From: Anaerolineales bacterium
GTDB lineage: Bacteria > Chloroflexota > Anaerolineae > Anaerolineales > E44-bin32
Reading direction: 5' to 3'
NCBI GenBank assembly: GCA_029210945.1
Contig: JARGGH010000027.1
Location: 1-36,136, forward strand
Length of the DNA: 36,136 nt
In this document: piece after piece, positions 9,104 through 17,178 of the stretch
How positions within the stretch are numbered: position 1 is the stretch's first letter
How the letters are laid out: each line of letters begins with the position of its first letter
Made by a program: the position numbers and the translations under genes
The notes under the pieces: model-generated
What the model was told of the DNA's origin: nothing
What the model saw: only the letters and a program-made list of their open reading frames with translations
Databases searched by the model: none

Positions 9104-10003
9104 TTAGGCCTCCTCCTCGAGCATCTGACGGACATCTTTCAGCGCCCATGCTGTCAGTTCAAAGACCATTGCCCGGCGGTACTCGGCGGAAGCGCGTGCG
9201 TCGCTGATCGGCCTGGCAAGATCCTGAGCGATGCGCGCCGCCTGCTCGATGCTCTCATCCGAAAGTGTGGTCGTCTCGAGCAGCTCCTCCGCATCTGCAA
9301 CCCGGATTGGGGTGGGTGCGACCGAGGCGAGCGCGATCCGGAAGCGGAAACCGGACGTGGGTTCTGGATCAGGGAAGCCCAGCACGGCGACACCGACGAT
9401 CGCCAGGTCGCCAGAAGTGTTGCGACCTAATTTCAGGTAGCGCCCTTTCCAGCCGGTCGGAGCAAGGGGCAAAGAGATCTTCGTGAGGATCTCACCCGGC
9501 GTCAGGGCGGTCTCGCCGGGCCCTTTGAAGAAGTCGTTCAATGCGAGCTCACGTTGGCCGCCTACGCTTTCGAGGGTAAGACGTGAACCGAGCACCAGCA
9601 GGCTGGGTGCGCTGTCCGCGGCGGGCGAGGCGTTGCATAAGTTGCCGCCGATCGTCGCCCGGTTGCGCAGCTGGTAAGAGGCGACAGTCTCAAGCGCCCG
9701 CACGAGTAGCGGGTAGTTTGCTTGCACCTCTGGGTCGCGGGCGACGGCGTTCATCGTCGCAGCCGCTCCGATCGTGAGCCCGGAGTTCTCATCGAACTCG
9801 ATCGTCGCCAGCCCGGGGATGTGTTTGAGATCGATCAACTCTGTCGGAGCGATCGAACCTGCGCGCATCTGTACGAAGAGGTCCGTGCCGCCACTAAGCA
9901 CGCGGGTTCTTGCGATGCTGCCGCCCAGCTGCTCGAGCGCATGCTGCGCCGATGAAGCGTGCAGGTAATCGAAGGCTGGTAACTCGGGAAGTGGAAGCTC
10001 CAT
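9104..10003 (-). CDS. xanthine dehydrogenase-family FAD-binding subunit
   Basis: About 299 residues of the CoxM/HcrB type. The first FAD-binding loop is LSGGTDLFVQM near residue 37, and the second is ATIGGNLCNASPAAD near residue 115. The CO dehydrogenase flavoprotein C-terminal domain fills the last third. The frame is open to a TTG at 10075, but that would overlap the end of the cyclase gene and add an unconserved polar tail. ATG at 10003 gives the typical short N-terminus, although its ribosome-binding site (AAAGTGAG) is weak. The subunit oxidises the reduced iron-sulphur clusters and passes electrons to NAD or another acceptor. Confidence 0.9.
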   Translation of the reverse strand: MELPLPELPAFDYLHASSAQHALEQLGGSIARTRVLSGGTDLFVQMRAGSIAPTELIDLKHIPGLATIEFDENSGLTIGAAATMNAVARDPEVQANYPLLVRALETVASYQLRNRATIGGNLCNASPAADSAPSLLVLGSRLTLESVGGQRELALNDFFKGPGETALTPGEILTKISLPLAPTGWKGRYLKLGRNTSGDLAIVGVAVLGFPDPEPTSGFRFRIALASVAPTPIRVADAEELLETTTLSDESIEQAARIAQDLARPISDARASAEYRRAMVFELTAWALKDVRQMLEEEA

Positions 10004-10047
10004 CTCTGGCTCACTTTCTTGCTGCAGGGAACCCGCAGGCGTTTGGC

Positions 10048-10896
10048 TTAGATTTGTTCTTTCGGGCAAAGACAATCGCCGAAGCGTGTCTTCTCAAAGG
10101 AGGCTTTCTTCGCCATCAACTTTTCATAGCGGTCATCATCGACGAATGCGACGATCCGGCTGATGCTCGCCTCTCCGTCGACGAATCTCCACGGGAAGCA
10201 GCCGATTTCGACACGCTCGTTCAGCAACAGGTCGATGTCCCCGCCGACGCATTCGGCATGAATGATCCCGTGCGGGAACAATTCGATATGCATCAGCTGG
10301 TATTTGTCATCGCTGAAGACATTTTCCAACGATTTGCCGTATTTGTTCTGGAAATGTGCCTGGGCTTCTTTGGCCTGTCTGGGCATCCAGGTGCGGATGA
10401 TTGTGTTCATCGGGTGATCTGCGCTGCCACAGTCCACTGCGAGCCATTTGAGCTTCTTCTCCACACACCATTCGGCGAACTCCCGATCCGGGCCCGGGTG
10501 CTTGACCATGTAGCGCACTTCATCTGCGGTCGGCTGGTCCCACCCATAGCGGTGGTAGCCGGTGTGGATGATAAGAATATCGCCCTCGTGCACATCGACG
10601 CGCGCCTCGATCATCTCGGACGAGTAGATGTCGTAATCGCCGACCGCATCGGAAAGATCAACGATCACCCCGGGTCCGGCGAGAAAATCGAAGTCTAGCT
10701 CGGCGATATCCTTGCCGGGTGTGTAGAAGTGGATCTCTCCGTCCAGATGCGTCCCCAGGTGGTTCGAATGGGTGAGCACCTGTCCGTTGGCGCCGTTGGG
10801 GGCCAATCGTTTGAAATACTTCACCTGGAGCGGTTCGTACGTCGGCCAGGGGGGAGTCGCGATCCCGAGAGGGATCGAGAGATCGATGATTTTCAC
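10048..10896 (-). CDS. cyclase-family (kynurenine formamidase-like) metal hydrolase
   Basis: A 282-residue member of the cyclase family (PF04199), which includes kynurenine formamidase and isatin hydrolase. These are metal-dependent amidohydrolases acting on N-formyl or cyclic amides. The signature HLGTHLDGEIHF is at residues 46-57: His46, His50 and Asp52 are the expected metal ligands, and His56 is also kept. The usual Pro before the last His is replaced (GEI for APx). The start is GTG at 10896 with AAAGGAA 8 bases upstream. The gene lies between the DUF35 gene and the hydroxylase subunits. Opening a lactam ring made by the hydroxylase would fit, but this is inference. Confidence 0.88.
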   Translation of the reverse strand: MKIIDLSIPLGIATPPWPTYEPLQVKYFKRLAPNGANGQVLTHSNHLGTHLDGEIHFYTPGKDIAELDFDFLAGPGVIVDLSDAVGDYDIYSSEMIEARVDVHEGDILIIHTGYHRYGWDQPTADEVRYMVKHPGPDREFAEWCVEKKLKWLAVDCGSADHPMNTIIRTWMPRQAKEAQAHFQNKYGKSLENVFSDDKYQLMHIELFPHGIIHAECVGGDIDLLLNERVEIGCFPWRFVDGEASISRIVAFVDDDRYEKLMAKKASFEKTRFGDCLCPKEQI

Positions 10897-10920
10897 GGTC
10901 TTGTTCCTTTCTCTGATCGC

Positions 10921-10958
10921 GAGGGCAGGGCGAACCCTGCAGCCGGAGACCTGCCCTC
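10921..10958 (-). promoter_or_regulatory. 9-bp inverted repeat in the leader of the cyclase gene
   Basis: Positions 10921-10929 and 10950-10958 are perfectly complementary with a 20-base loop. They lie in the 156-base gap between the DUF35 and cyclase genes. On the minus strand the repeat ends 24 bases before the cyclase start and is followed by the ribosome-binding site, not a U-tract. It could be a translational control hairpin or an mRNA processing site. The same gap contains a second near-palindrome around GTGGTGCACC. Function is not shown by sequence alone. Confidence 0.35.
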
Positions 10959-11052
10959 AACAAGCAAACAGCACAGAACCAGCAGTGTGCTGGTGCACCA
11001 CACCCTTTGCGGTGCACGAGAGTCAACTCGTTCTGTAAGCGCGTGGTTCGGA

Positions 11053-11388
11053 TCAGGCTTTTTCGAAGATGAGCCCTTTCACCTTGACGCCGCCAATCTC
11101 ACGGACGGTGCCCCACCCGCGCTTTAACTTCATCTCCAGTTTAGGTTGCTCGACATCGATCAACCCAAGCGCTTTGACGCCGTTATCGAACTCAACGACG
11201 CCGAGGATGCGACCGCGTTCGTCCATGCCCCACGGCAGCTGCTCGATGATTGTAAAGGTCAGCAATTTGCCGTTGTTTGAAGGCTCGATCTCCTCGAACT
11301 CGCGTTTCTTGCAGTTCAAACAGCGATCGTGGTATGGGTACATGATCAAGCCGCAGGATTTGCATTTGTAGGCGGTGATGTTGCTCAT
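11053..11388 (-). CDS. DUF35 zinc-ribbon / OB-fold protein
   Basis: A 111-residue protein with an N-terminal rubredoxin-like zinc ribbon (Cys9, Cys12, Cys23, Cys26) followed by an OB-fold domain. DUF35 proteins are obligate partners of thiolase-superfamily enzymes. In archaea they bridge acetoacetyl-CoA thiolase and HMG-CoA synthase, and in steroid degradation ChsH2-type DUF35 supports the aldolase Ltp2. The start ATG overlaps the thiolase stop codon (ATGA), and GAGGAGG precedes it at good spacing, so equal production of the two is likely. It should bind the thiolase-like protein encoded just upstream and help hold the acyl-CoA substrate. Confidence 0.9.
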   Translation of the reverse strand: MSNITAYKCKSCGLIMYPYHDRCLNCKKREFEEIEPSNNGKLLTFTIIEQLPWGMDERGRILGVVEFDNGVKALGLIDVEQPKLEMKLKRGWGTVREIGGVKVKGLIFEKA

Positions 11389-12569
11389 GAAATCCTCCTC
11401 AACACGAACGCCAGCACGTTGTTGCCGAAACCGCCGAAGTTCAAGGAGAAACCATTTTTGGCGCCCTCTACCTGGTTTTCGCCGGCCTCGCCGCGCAGCT
11501 GCCAGACAAGATCGACAATCTGGGCCACACCGGTCGCGCCGACAGGGTGCCCTCGGGCCTTTAAGCCGCCGGAGGGGTTGATCGGTAACTTGCCCCCGAT
11601 GCGTGTATCGCCGCGCTCAACCGCTTTGGCGCCTTCGCCCATCTTGAAGAAACCGGCCTGCTCACTCTCGGCGATCTCAAGGATCGTGAAGGCGTCATGC
11701 AGTTCTGCGACGTCGATGTCCTTGGGCTTGAGCCCGGCACGCGAGAAAGCCTGCACGGCCGCCAGCCTGACTGCCTTGAGTTCGGTGGGGTCTTCGCGCT
11801 CGGCGAGCGTGTGCGTGTCCGTGGCCTGCCCGAACCCCGCGATCTGAACCATCGGTTTCTTCAAGGTCTTGGCGATTTCCTCGCTGACGAGCACCACCGC
11901 CGCACCGCCGTCGCTCACCGGGCAGCAGTCGTATAAATGCAGCGGGTCCGCTATGATCGGGCTGTTGATGTGCGATTGGGGATGTTCGAGAATGCCTTCC
12001 ATCGTGATTTTCATCTGGATGTGGGCATACGGGTTGGTGATCCCGTTCTCCTGATTCTTAATCGCGACCATCGCGAGGTGTTCGCGGGTCACGCCATACT
12101 TTTCCATGTACAGTCGGGTGAACATTCCGGCCATCGCGGGCAGTGTCAGCCCGTAGATGTATTCAGCGTGAGGGTGTGTCATGGCGGCGACGATATCGGT
12201 CGCTTTCGGCCCGATCACATCGCGCATCTTCTCGCCACCGACGACGAGGACGACATCGTAATAGCCGGAGGCGACCGCGAGCACGCCGTTTTTAACGGCA
12301 GAGCCGCCTGAGGCCGGGCCGTTCTCAATGCGCTCGGCGGCTGCCGGAATCAAGGCCAGCCGGTCGACCAGCGCGCTGGCGACAGAGACCTGGTGGTTGA
12401 ACAGGCCGGAAGCCATATTTCCAAGATAGACTGCGCCGACCTCGTGCTTGCCCAGGTCGACGTCATCCAGGGCCGCCAAACCGGCTCCAGCCAGGATGTC
12501 TCCCAGCGTATTTTCATCCTGCCGCTCAAATGGGATCATGCCAGCGCCAGCAACAAAAACGGGTCTCAT
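11385..12569 (-). CDS. thiolase-like protein lacking the nucleophilic cysteine
   Basis: A 394-residue thiolase-superfamily protein of the SCP-x/archaeal type. Conserved blocks include ENGPASGGSA (residues 82-91), GGEKM (111-115), LHDAF (290-294) and GHPVGATG (340-347). In ordinary thiolases the first block reads CASGG with the acyl-accepting Cys. Here the Cys position is Pro85, clearly encoded in the DNA. The C-terminal Cys of biosynthetic thiolases is also absent (LNFGGFGNN). His291 and His341 remain. The enzyme therefore cannot use the standard acyl-enzyme mechanism. Together with the adjacent DUF35 gene this resembles the Ltp2-DUF35 steroid side-chain aldolases. ATG at 12569 has AGGAGG and overlaps the preceding stop (ATGA). 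Confidence 0.9.
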   Translation of the reverse strand: MRPVFVAGAGMIPFERQDENTLGDILAGAGLAALDDVDLGKHEVGAVYLGNMASGLFNHQVSVASALVDRLALIPAAAERIENGPASGGSAVKNGVLAVASGYYDVVLVVGGEKMRDVIGPKATDIVAAMTHPHAEYIYGLTLPAMAGMFTRLYMEKYGVTREHLAMVAIKNQENGITNPYAHIQMKITMEGILEHPQSHINSPIIADPLHLYDCCPVSDGGAAVVLVSEEIAKTLKKPMVQIAGFGQATDTHTLAEREDPTELKAVRLAAVQAFSRAGLKPKDIDVAELHDAFTILEIAESEQAGFFKMGEGAKAVERGDTRIGGKLPINPSGGLKARGHPVGATGVAQIVDLVWQLRGEAGENQVEGAKNGFSLNFGGFGNNVLAFVLRRIS

Positions 12570-13258
12570 CTCTTTATCCTCCTCTTCGCTCCGAGGATTT
12601 TCTCGACGATGTCCTGTTCGCTGACCACCTTGATCTCGCGTTCAGCGACCTCCATCAGCTTGTCCGGGACGGGACGTTCACCGGCTACCAGACGATCCTT
12701 ATGCTTGTAGTAGAGTTCGCGGGTCAGCGCATAAGGTGCTGCGCCGCCCAGTTCATGCTGCCCTTCACGTAGCTCAAGCTCGTACTCGATCATCCAGCGG
12801 CGGAAACCGATCGGGCTCTCGGCTGTGATGAGCACCTCTTCCCGCCCAAGATACTCGAAGGAGTACTCCATCTTGGCTGCGAACAGGTGTGCGCCGATGC
12901 GCAGGCCGCGCTCGATCGCCAGTGTGTGCAGGCTGATGTCCAACTTTTCGGAGTACGCCCGCGTATTGACCTGTCCCACGAGATAGCCGTCGATCTGGCC
13001 GATCAGGCAGAACATGTCGCGCATGCGGTGGCGGTACCAGCCCAGCAGTTCGGCGTAGACGCGCACACCGACGATGTCATAGAAATCGCGTTCGATCTCG
13101 ATCGTGGGTTTTACCGCCTGGAGGATCGTCGGGACATCCTCGCGGGTCGCCTGGCGGACGACCATCTTCCCACCCGTCGCCAACGTGATCACTTTGGGTG
13201 GATACGGAGGCATATCCATCTCCGGGGGCCTTAGATAGGCTTCAACTTCAAGATCCAT
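12566..13258 (-). CDS. GNAT-like acetyltransferase domain protein
   Basis: A 230-residue cytosolic protein. Residues about 30-165 look like a GNAT fold: MVVRQATREDVPTI for the first strand and helix, and RGLRIGAHLFAAK resembling the acetyl-CoA pyrophosphate loop (R-x-x-G-x-A/G). This is followed by YLGREEVLI and a Phe-rich segment. The C-terminal 60 residues are charged and of unknown role. ATG at 13258 has AAAGGAG 8 bases upstream. The stop overlaps the thiolase start (ATGA), so it is the first gene of the operon and coupled to the thiolase. The acceptor substrate is unknown. The assignment rests on the motif A-like loop and could be wrong in detail. Confidence 0.7.
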   Translation of the reverse strand: MDLEVEAYLRPPEMDMPPYPPKVITLATGGKMVVRQATREDVPTILQAVKPTIEIERDFYDIVGVRVYAELLGWYRHRMRDMFCLIGQIDGYLVGQVNTRAYSEKLDISLHTLAIERGLRIGAHLFAAKMEYSFEYLGREEVLITAESPIGFRRWMIEYELELREGQHELGGAAPYALTRELYYKHKDRLVAGERPVPDKLMEVAEREIKVVSEQDIVEKILGAKRRIKR

Positions 13259-13622
13259 GCTTCCGACTCCTTTAATGTGTGAGAATTTCTAGATGGTTTG
13301 TCAGAGAAACGGCCGGTAATCTCTGCCGGACAAGCGATCGCACCGATCGGACCGGTACGGCGGCGAGATGGATCCCGTGCGCGATATTAAGCAGAACAAC
13401 AATGACGGATAATTCTCACCCGGAAAACAGGCGCACGGGGATGGTACGGAGGTCAATAACCTGGGTCGATGAAGGTTCAATGGACGTGGAAGGTTCAGGG
13501 TGACCTCCGGTGCGATCGATGCAATGAAGAGTAAGCCACCAATAATCTGCCCCAGCATGCGACAATAAACCCGGCAACGACGTCGGGCTCTATAGTGTAC
13601 TGATTTTTCTACTTTAGCATAG

Positions 13623-13640
13623 TTTCAATGAGAATTGAAA
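13623..13640. promoter_or_regulatory. candidate operator, TTTCAAT-N4-ATTGAAA
   Basis: A perfect 7-bp inverted repeat with a 4-base spacer lies in the AT-rich part of the intergenic region before the operon. The right arm runs directly into the second copy of the 12-base direct repeat that starts at 13640. Size and symmetry fit a dimeric repressor site. No regulator gene is adjacent, so the assignment is inference. Confidence 0.4.
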
Positions 13641-13742
13641 ATGGACGTGGATTAAAGATCCTGGGATCCGGGGCCAGGGGTCAAGAGGGATCATTAAATC
13701 GGGCACCTTCGTGGATGGATCGCAGTTGATCATTCTGGATAT

Positions 13743-13782
13743 GAACCCTACCGGTTTGACAGCCCGGTAGCGCGGTGGGTTC
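13743..13782 (-). terminator. possible terminator hairpin after the methyltransferase gene
   Basis: Nested complementary segments (13743-13748 with 13777-13782, and 13749-13754 with 13764-13769) form a 12-bp stem with a 7-base one-sided bulge and a 9-base loop. It lies 14 bases after the methyltransferase stop on the minus strand. No T-tract follows, so it may be an imperfect terminator or 3' end stabiliser. Confidence 0.35.
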
Positions 13783-13795
13783 TCGTTGAAGGATG

Positions 13796-14695
13796 TCAGG
13801 GCTTGATCGCTTGGATCTTGAAGATTGGAACGGTTACGAAGTGGTGAAGTTTCGTGATTTCCGCAAGGATCTCGCGCAGCACGCCGGTGCGAGCGTATTT
13901 ATCCTGGAATTCAGGGCGCTGGATGTGCGTGCGCTTGATCTGGAAAACTGCCTCTGCAAGATTCCGGTAGTACTCTTTTCGATGTGAGAAATCATGACTG
14001 ACCCCAACGGGGAACGTGAAGTCTTCGATTTCTGCGGCGCTCTCGATATTAAACCCGCACCGCACGAATGAATCGACCGCCATCAAGCCTTTCAACCCGA
14101 AGCCGGTCTGGCCGTGAACCCCTTCGCGGGGAGGGATGCCGATCGATTGGATCATCTCGACCAGCCCCTGGATTCGCTGCGCCGATCTGCCGGTATGATG
14201 CGCGGGGAGTTCGTCGAGATACTGATCGAAGGGCAGCTCGCGATCGTCCGGATGATCATCGAGCTGGGTGAACTCGTGGCTGCACATGATCAGCCGGCCG
14301 CCGGGACGCAGGACGCCGAAGATCTGGGCGAGCATGCCGTCGACGTCGACGCGATCCTTTTCGTCGGTCGGGAACTGGAAGACCATGCGCGCCACGAAGA
14401 GGTCAGCCGATGCGGGTGGGATGCGGCGGTTGATGTCACTGGCGTGGATTCCGGTCAGGAAGCGGAAGCCGGCTTTCCCCGCGAGGCTGGCGGGCGGGGC
14501 CACATCGTCCGGCGAGGTGGAGAGCAGCGATGCGGGACCTTGTGCGTAGATAAATTCGCTCAGGTCGCCCAGGCCGGCGCTGAAGTCAATCACGTCTCTA
14601 CCCGGGATGAGGTCCGGCGGCACCAGATTTTCTACCAGGTAGTAAACGATATAGCGGACGATGTCCCAGTTTCGCTGCAGTTCCCAGGAGGTCAT
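13796..14695 (-). CDS. class I SAM-dependent methyltransferase
   Basis: A 299-residue cytosolic protein with a Rossmann-type methyltransferase core. Motif I is VIDFSAGLGD (residues 35-44), and a later block (FGVLRPGGRLIM) matches post-motif III, where many methyltransferases read LrPGGr. The glycine pattern of motif I is slightly unusual (FSAGLGD for xGxGxG). The C-terminal third is unfamiliar. No substrate can be named. It is flanked by long intergenic regions on both sides and is likely its own transcription unit. There is no Shine-Dalgarno sequence before the ATG, and a TATACT hexamer sits 7 bases upstream, so the mRNA may be leaderless. Confidence 0.8.
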   Translation of the reverse strand: MTSWELQRNWDIVRYIVYYLVENLVPPDLIPGRDVIDFSAGLGDLSEFIYAQGPASLLSTSPDDVAPPASLAGKAGFRFLTGIHASDINRRIPPASADLFVARMVFQFPTDEKDRVDVDGMLAQIFGVLRPGGRLIMCSHEFTQLDDHPDDRELPFDQYLDELPAHHTGRSAQRIQGLVEMIQSIGIPPREGVHGQTGFGLKGLMAVDSFVRCGFNIESAAEIEDFTFPVGVSHDFSHRKEYYRNLAEAVFQIKRTHIQRPEFQDKYARTGVLREILAEITKLHHFVTVPIFKIQAIKP

Positions 14696-14702
14696 ACGTA
14701 TC

Positions 14703-14708
14703 AGTATA
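14703..14708 (-). promoter_or_regulatory. possible -10 element for a leaderless methyltransferase mRNA
   Basis: TATACT on the minus strand ends 7 bases before the ATG at 14695, so transcription would begin at or next to the start codon. No matching -35 hexamer was found at 16-18 bases spacing, which lowers confidence. The rest of the 14696-14955 gap holds a 6-bp inverted repeat (14821-14826 with 14838-14843) and should contain the promoter of the plus-strand importer. Confidence 0.3.
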
Positions 14709-14955
14709 GATTATCATTCAAAACACGGGATGGATTGTATTACAAACTCTCGCGTTCGATGTTATCCTTTGAATTCTGTGTTTGGCGCCTCATCACCGGC
14801 GGTTGGTCCTTCCCGGCGAACGATCCTGGCTTGCTCGGGATCGGTTCAAGTACGATCCGGACTTGACCGTGCTGGAGTTTATGCGAAGATTCATGGTTCC
14901 TGGCAAGCTGCTTTTATTGTCATTGCGAAATTAGCAAGAGGAGGGCAGACGGTTG

Positions 14956-16092
14956 ATGCAGGATCGATTGAACTCACTTATCGATTTGCTCCTTCCCGTA
15001 TTTGCAACGCTGGCCGCTTTGCTCGTCGGCGCGGTCATGCTGCTATTCCTTAAGGTAAATCCGATCACCGCCTATTCCGCACTCTGGGAGGGGGCATTCG
15101 GGAGCACCAACGCGCTCGCCGAGACGCTGGTCAAGGCGACTCCGCTTCTTCTGGTCGGGGTGGGGATCTGCATCGCCTTTCGAGCTGGAGTGATCAACAT
15201 CGGTGGTGAGGGGCAGATGGTGATCGGGGCGATCCTCGGCACGTTGATCGGGTTGAATCTTGAAGGATGGCCCGGATGGATTGTGATCTTCCTGGCGCTG
15301 CTGGGTGGGTTTGTCGGTGGGGCGATCTGGGGAGGCATCCCGGGCTTGCTTAAGGCTTACTTCAACGTCAACGAGATCCTCAGCACGATCATGATGAACG
15401 CCATCGCAGTCCAGATGATGAACTTTCTCTTGCGTGGTCCGATGATCGATCCCTCTCAAGCCGAACTCGCCTCAAAGATCCCCCAGACTGCCCGCCTGCT
15501 GGAAGCCTTCCGGCTCCCACGACTCGTCCCGACGCGCTTGCATCTCGGCGCGGCGATCGCGGTTGTCCTGGCGATCCTTGTCTACATCCTGCTCTGGCGG
15601 ACAACGCTTGGATATCGAATCCGGGCAGTCGGACAGAGCCCGCAAGCCGCCCGGTATGCAGGGATCAGCGTCAAGCGCCATATTGTCCTTGCGCTCCTTT
15701 TCAGCGGAGCCTTTGCCGGCCTGGCAGGTGCCACACAGGTGTTCGGGGTTAACTACCGCATGATCACAGACGGCTCGGCGACCGGCTTCACGGGCAGTGC
15801 CGGCTTCAACGGCATCGTTGCGGCCCTCTTTGGCCAACTGCACCCGATCGGGACGATCCCGGCCTCGATCCTGTTCGGCGCGCTCCTGGTCGGTGCAAAC
15901 AAAATGCAGCGTGTCGTGCAGGTCCCTTCTGCGCTCATCATTGCTCTTAACGGCCTGGTCGTCGTTTTCGTCGTGTCCAGTGAGATTTGGCGAGAACGCC
16001 GGCAGCGCGATCGGCTGCGTGCGGCTGCAATCGAGGGGGAGGCGGATGCAAGCGGACCATCTCCTGCAGTCGATCCGGAGGTCGGGATATGA
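14956..16092 (+). CDS. BMP-type ABC transporter permease (system 2, first permease)
   Basis: A 378-residue membrane protein, the larger permease of a second BMP-family importer. The signature FRAGVINIGGEGQMVIGA is at about residues 76-93, and the cytoplasmic coupling region (GYRIRAVGQSPQAARYAG) is near residue 220. The polar C-terminal tail of about 40 residues is variable. AGGAGGG at 14939-14945 serves either TTG at 14953 or ATG at 14956; the ATG is preferred. Its stop overlaps the next start. It corresponds to the 994-2127 protein in system 1 but is clearly divergent from it. Confidence 0.93.
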   Translation: MQDRLNSLIDLLLPVFATLAALLVGAVMLLFLKVNPITAYSALWEGAFGSTNALAETLVKATPLLLVGVGICIAFRAGVINIGGEGQMVIGAILGTLIGLNLEGWPGWIVIFLALLGGFVGGAIWGGIPGLLKAYFNVNEILSTIMMNAIAVQMMNFLLRGPMIDPSQAELASKIPQTARLLEAFRLPRLVPTRLHLGAAIAVVLAILVYILLWRTTLGYRIRAVGQSPQAARYAGISVKRHIVLALLFSGAFAGLAGATQVFGVNYRMITDGSATGFTGSAGFNGIVAALFGQLHPIGTIPASILFGALLVGANKMQRVVQVPSALIIALNGLVVVFVVSSEIWRERRQRDRLRAAAIEGEADASGPSPAVDPEVGI

Positions 16093-17021
16093 TTACCGAA
16101 CTCGTCTCGTCCACCGTATTAATTGGCATTCTCGCCTCCGGTATCCGTCTGGCGACGCCTTACCTCTATGCTGCCATCGGAGAGACATTCGGTCAGCGCA
16201 GCGGCGTACTAAATCTGGGTGTTGAAGGGCAGATGCTGCTGGGCGCGTTCGCTGCGTTCTACCTCGTCTTTATGACCGGCAACCTTGTCCTGGGACTGCT
16301 GGCGGCACTGGCGGTCGGAGCGCTGATGGGTCTTGCCATGGCGTTCGTCACCGTGAACTTGAAAGCGGAGCAGGGCATCAGCGGGATCGGTTTTTATCTT
16401 TTTGGTCTGGGGATGAGTGATCTGCTCTTCCAGCGCATGTTGGGCACGGTTGAGACGGTCAGCGGCTTCTCCAAGGTTAATATCCCGTTCCTGAGCGATA
16501 TCCCGGTGATCGGCGAGATCCTGTTCAGGCAGAATCTGCTCGTGTACGGGGCATTTGCGTTGGTTCCTATCGCCTGGTTCGTGCTAAATAAAACTACGCT
16601 TGGTTTAAAGATCCGCGCCGTGGGAGAGAATCCTGAAGCGGCGGATTCTCTGGGTGTGAGCGTCGCGAAGGTTCGCTATTTCACGATCATTCTCGGCGGG
16701 ATGCTTTCCGGGATCGCGGGCGCATCGCTTTCGATCGGATTGCTGAATGTATTCCAACAGAATATGACCAGCGGGCTCGGATTTATTGCGGTTGCCCTGG
16801 TTTACTTCGGCGGTTGGAGACCCTGGGGTGTGCTGGGGGGGGCGCTCTTATTCAGCATGGTCAACTCACTGCAGTTATGGATCCAGGTGCTGGGCATTCC
16901 GATCCCCTCCGACATCGCGGTCATGATGCCCTACGTTCTTACCATTCTGGCGCTCGTTGTCACGGTTTCGAGAGTGCGTGGCCCATCCGCGCTGACAAAG
17001 CCGTTCGGGAGAGAAGAATAA
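16089..17021 (+). CDS. BMP-type ABC transporter permease (system 2, second permease)
   Basis: A 310-residue membrane protein with the family signature GQRSGVLNLGVEGQMLLGA near residues 34-52 and the conserved RAVGENPEAADSLGVSVAKVRY block in the middle. The frame is open further upstream, but ATG at 16089 overlaps the stop of the first permease (ATGA) and gives the family N-terminus. It pairs with the preceding permease. The gene ends in TAA at 17019-17021, ordinary use of TAA as a stop in this genome. Confidence 0.93.
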   Translation: MITELVSSTVLIGILASGIRLATPYLYAAIGETFGQRSGVLNLGVEGQMLLGAFAAFYLVFMTGNLVLGLLAALAVGALMGLAMAFVTVNLKAEQGISGIGFYLFGLGMSDLLFQRMLGTVETVSGFSKVNIPFLSDIPVIGEILFRQNLLVYGAFALVPIAWFVLNKTTLGLKIRAVGENPEAADSLGVSVAKVRYFTIILGGMLSGIAGASLSIGLLNVFQQNMTSGLGFIAVALVYFGGWRPWGVLGGALLFSMVNSLQLWIQVLGIPIPSDIAVMMPYVLTILALVVTVSRVRGPSALTKPFGREE

Positions 17022-17072
17022 TCTGACCGGCATAGTTAAAGAGCAGAATCGTTATTTCAGGAGGTGCATCGA

Positions 17073-17100
17073 TTGTGGAGTAGATGTTTGCCGCTAGAAT
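17073..17100 (+). promoter_or_regulatory. candidate sigma-70 promoter before the duplicated binding-protein gene
   Basis: TTGTGG (17073-17078) and TAGAAT (17095-17100) are separated by 16 bases, within the 157-base gap between permease and binding-protein genes. A start near 17107 would give a leader of about 70 bases. An internal promoter would let the binding protein be made in excess over the permeases. Confidence 0.4.
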
Positions 17101-17178
17101 TTTGATGTCCTGGTGGTGATTGTTTGATGCAAGTAGAAGCGAGAGATTAGACCGGTGAACCAACATAAAAGGAGAGAG

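Larger units (their letters stand above)
13259..13795. other. 537-base intergenic region upstream of the 12-gene operon
   Basis: No convincing gene; the short frames here lack ribosome-binding sites and recognisable content. It should carry the promoter of the minus-strand operon. It is more AT-rich around 13590-13660 than its surroundings. Structures seen are a 7-bp inverted repeat at 13623-13640, a 12-base direct repeat (AATGGACGTGGA) at 13479-13490 and 13640-13651, and a hairpin at 13743-13782. I could not place a good -35/-10 pair on the minus strand. Confidence 0.6.

Noticed and set aside
6277..10003. Carbon monoxide dehydrogenase (CoxLMS) instead of a general molybdenum hydroxylase
   Set aside because: The large subunit lacks the AYRCSFR active-site loop of form I CO dehydrogenase and has GPMRGFG, as in xanthine-dehydrogenase-type enzymes.
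13301..13558. 85-codon frame with a hydrophobic start in the operon's upstream region
   Set aside because: No ribosome-binding site, and the remainder is Pro/Arg/Ser-rich without any domain; most likely chance.
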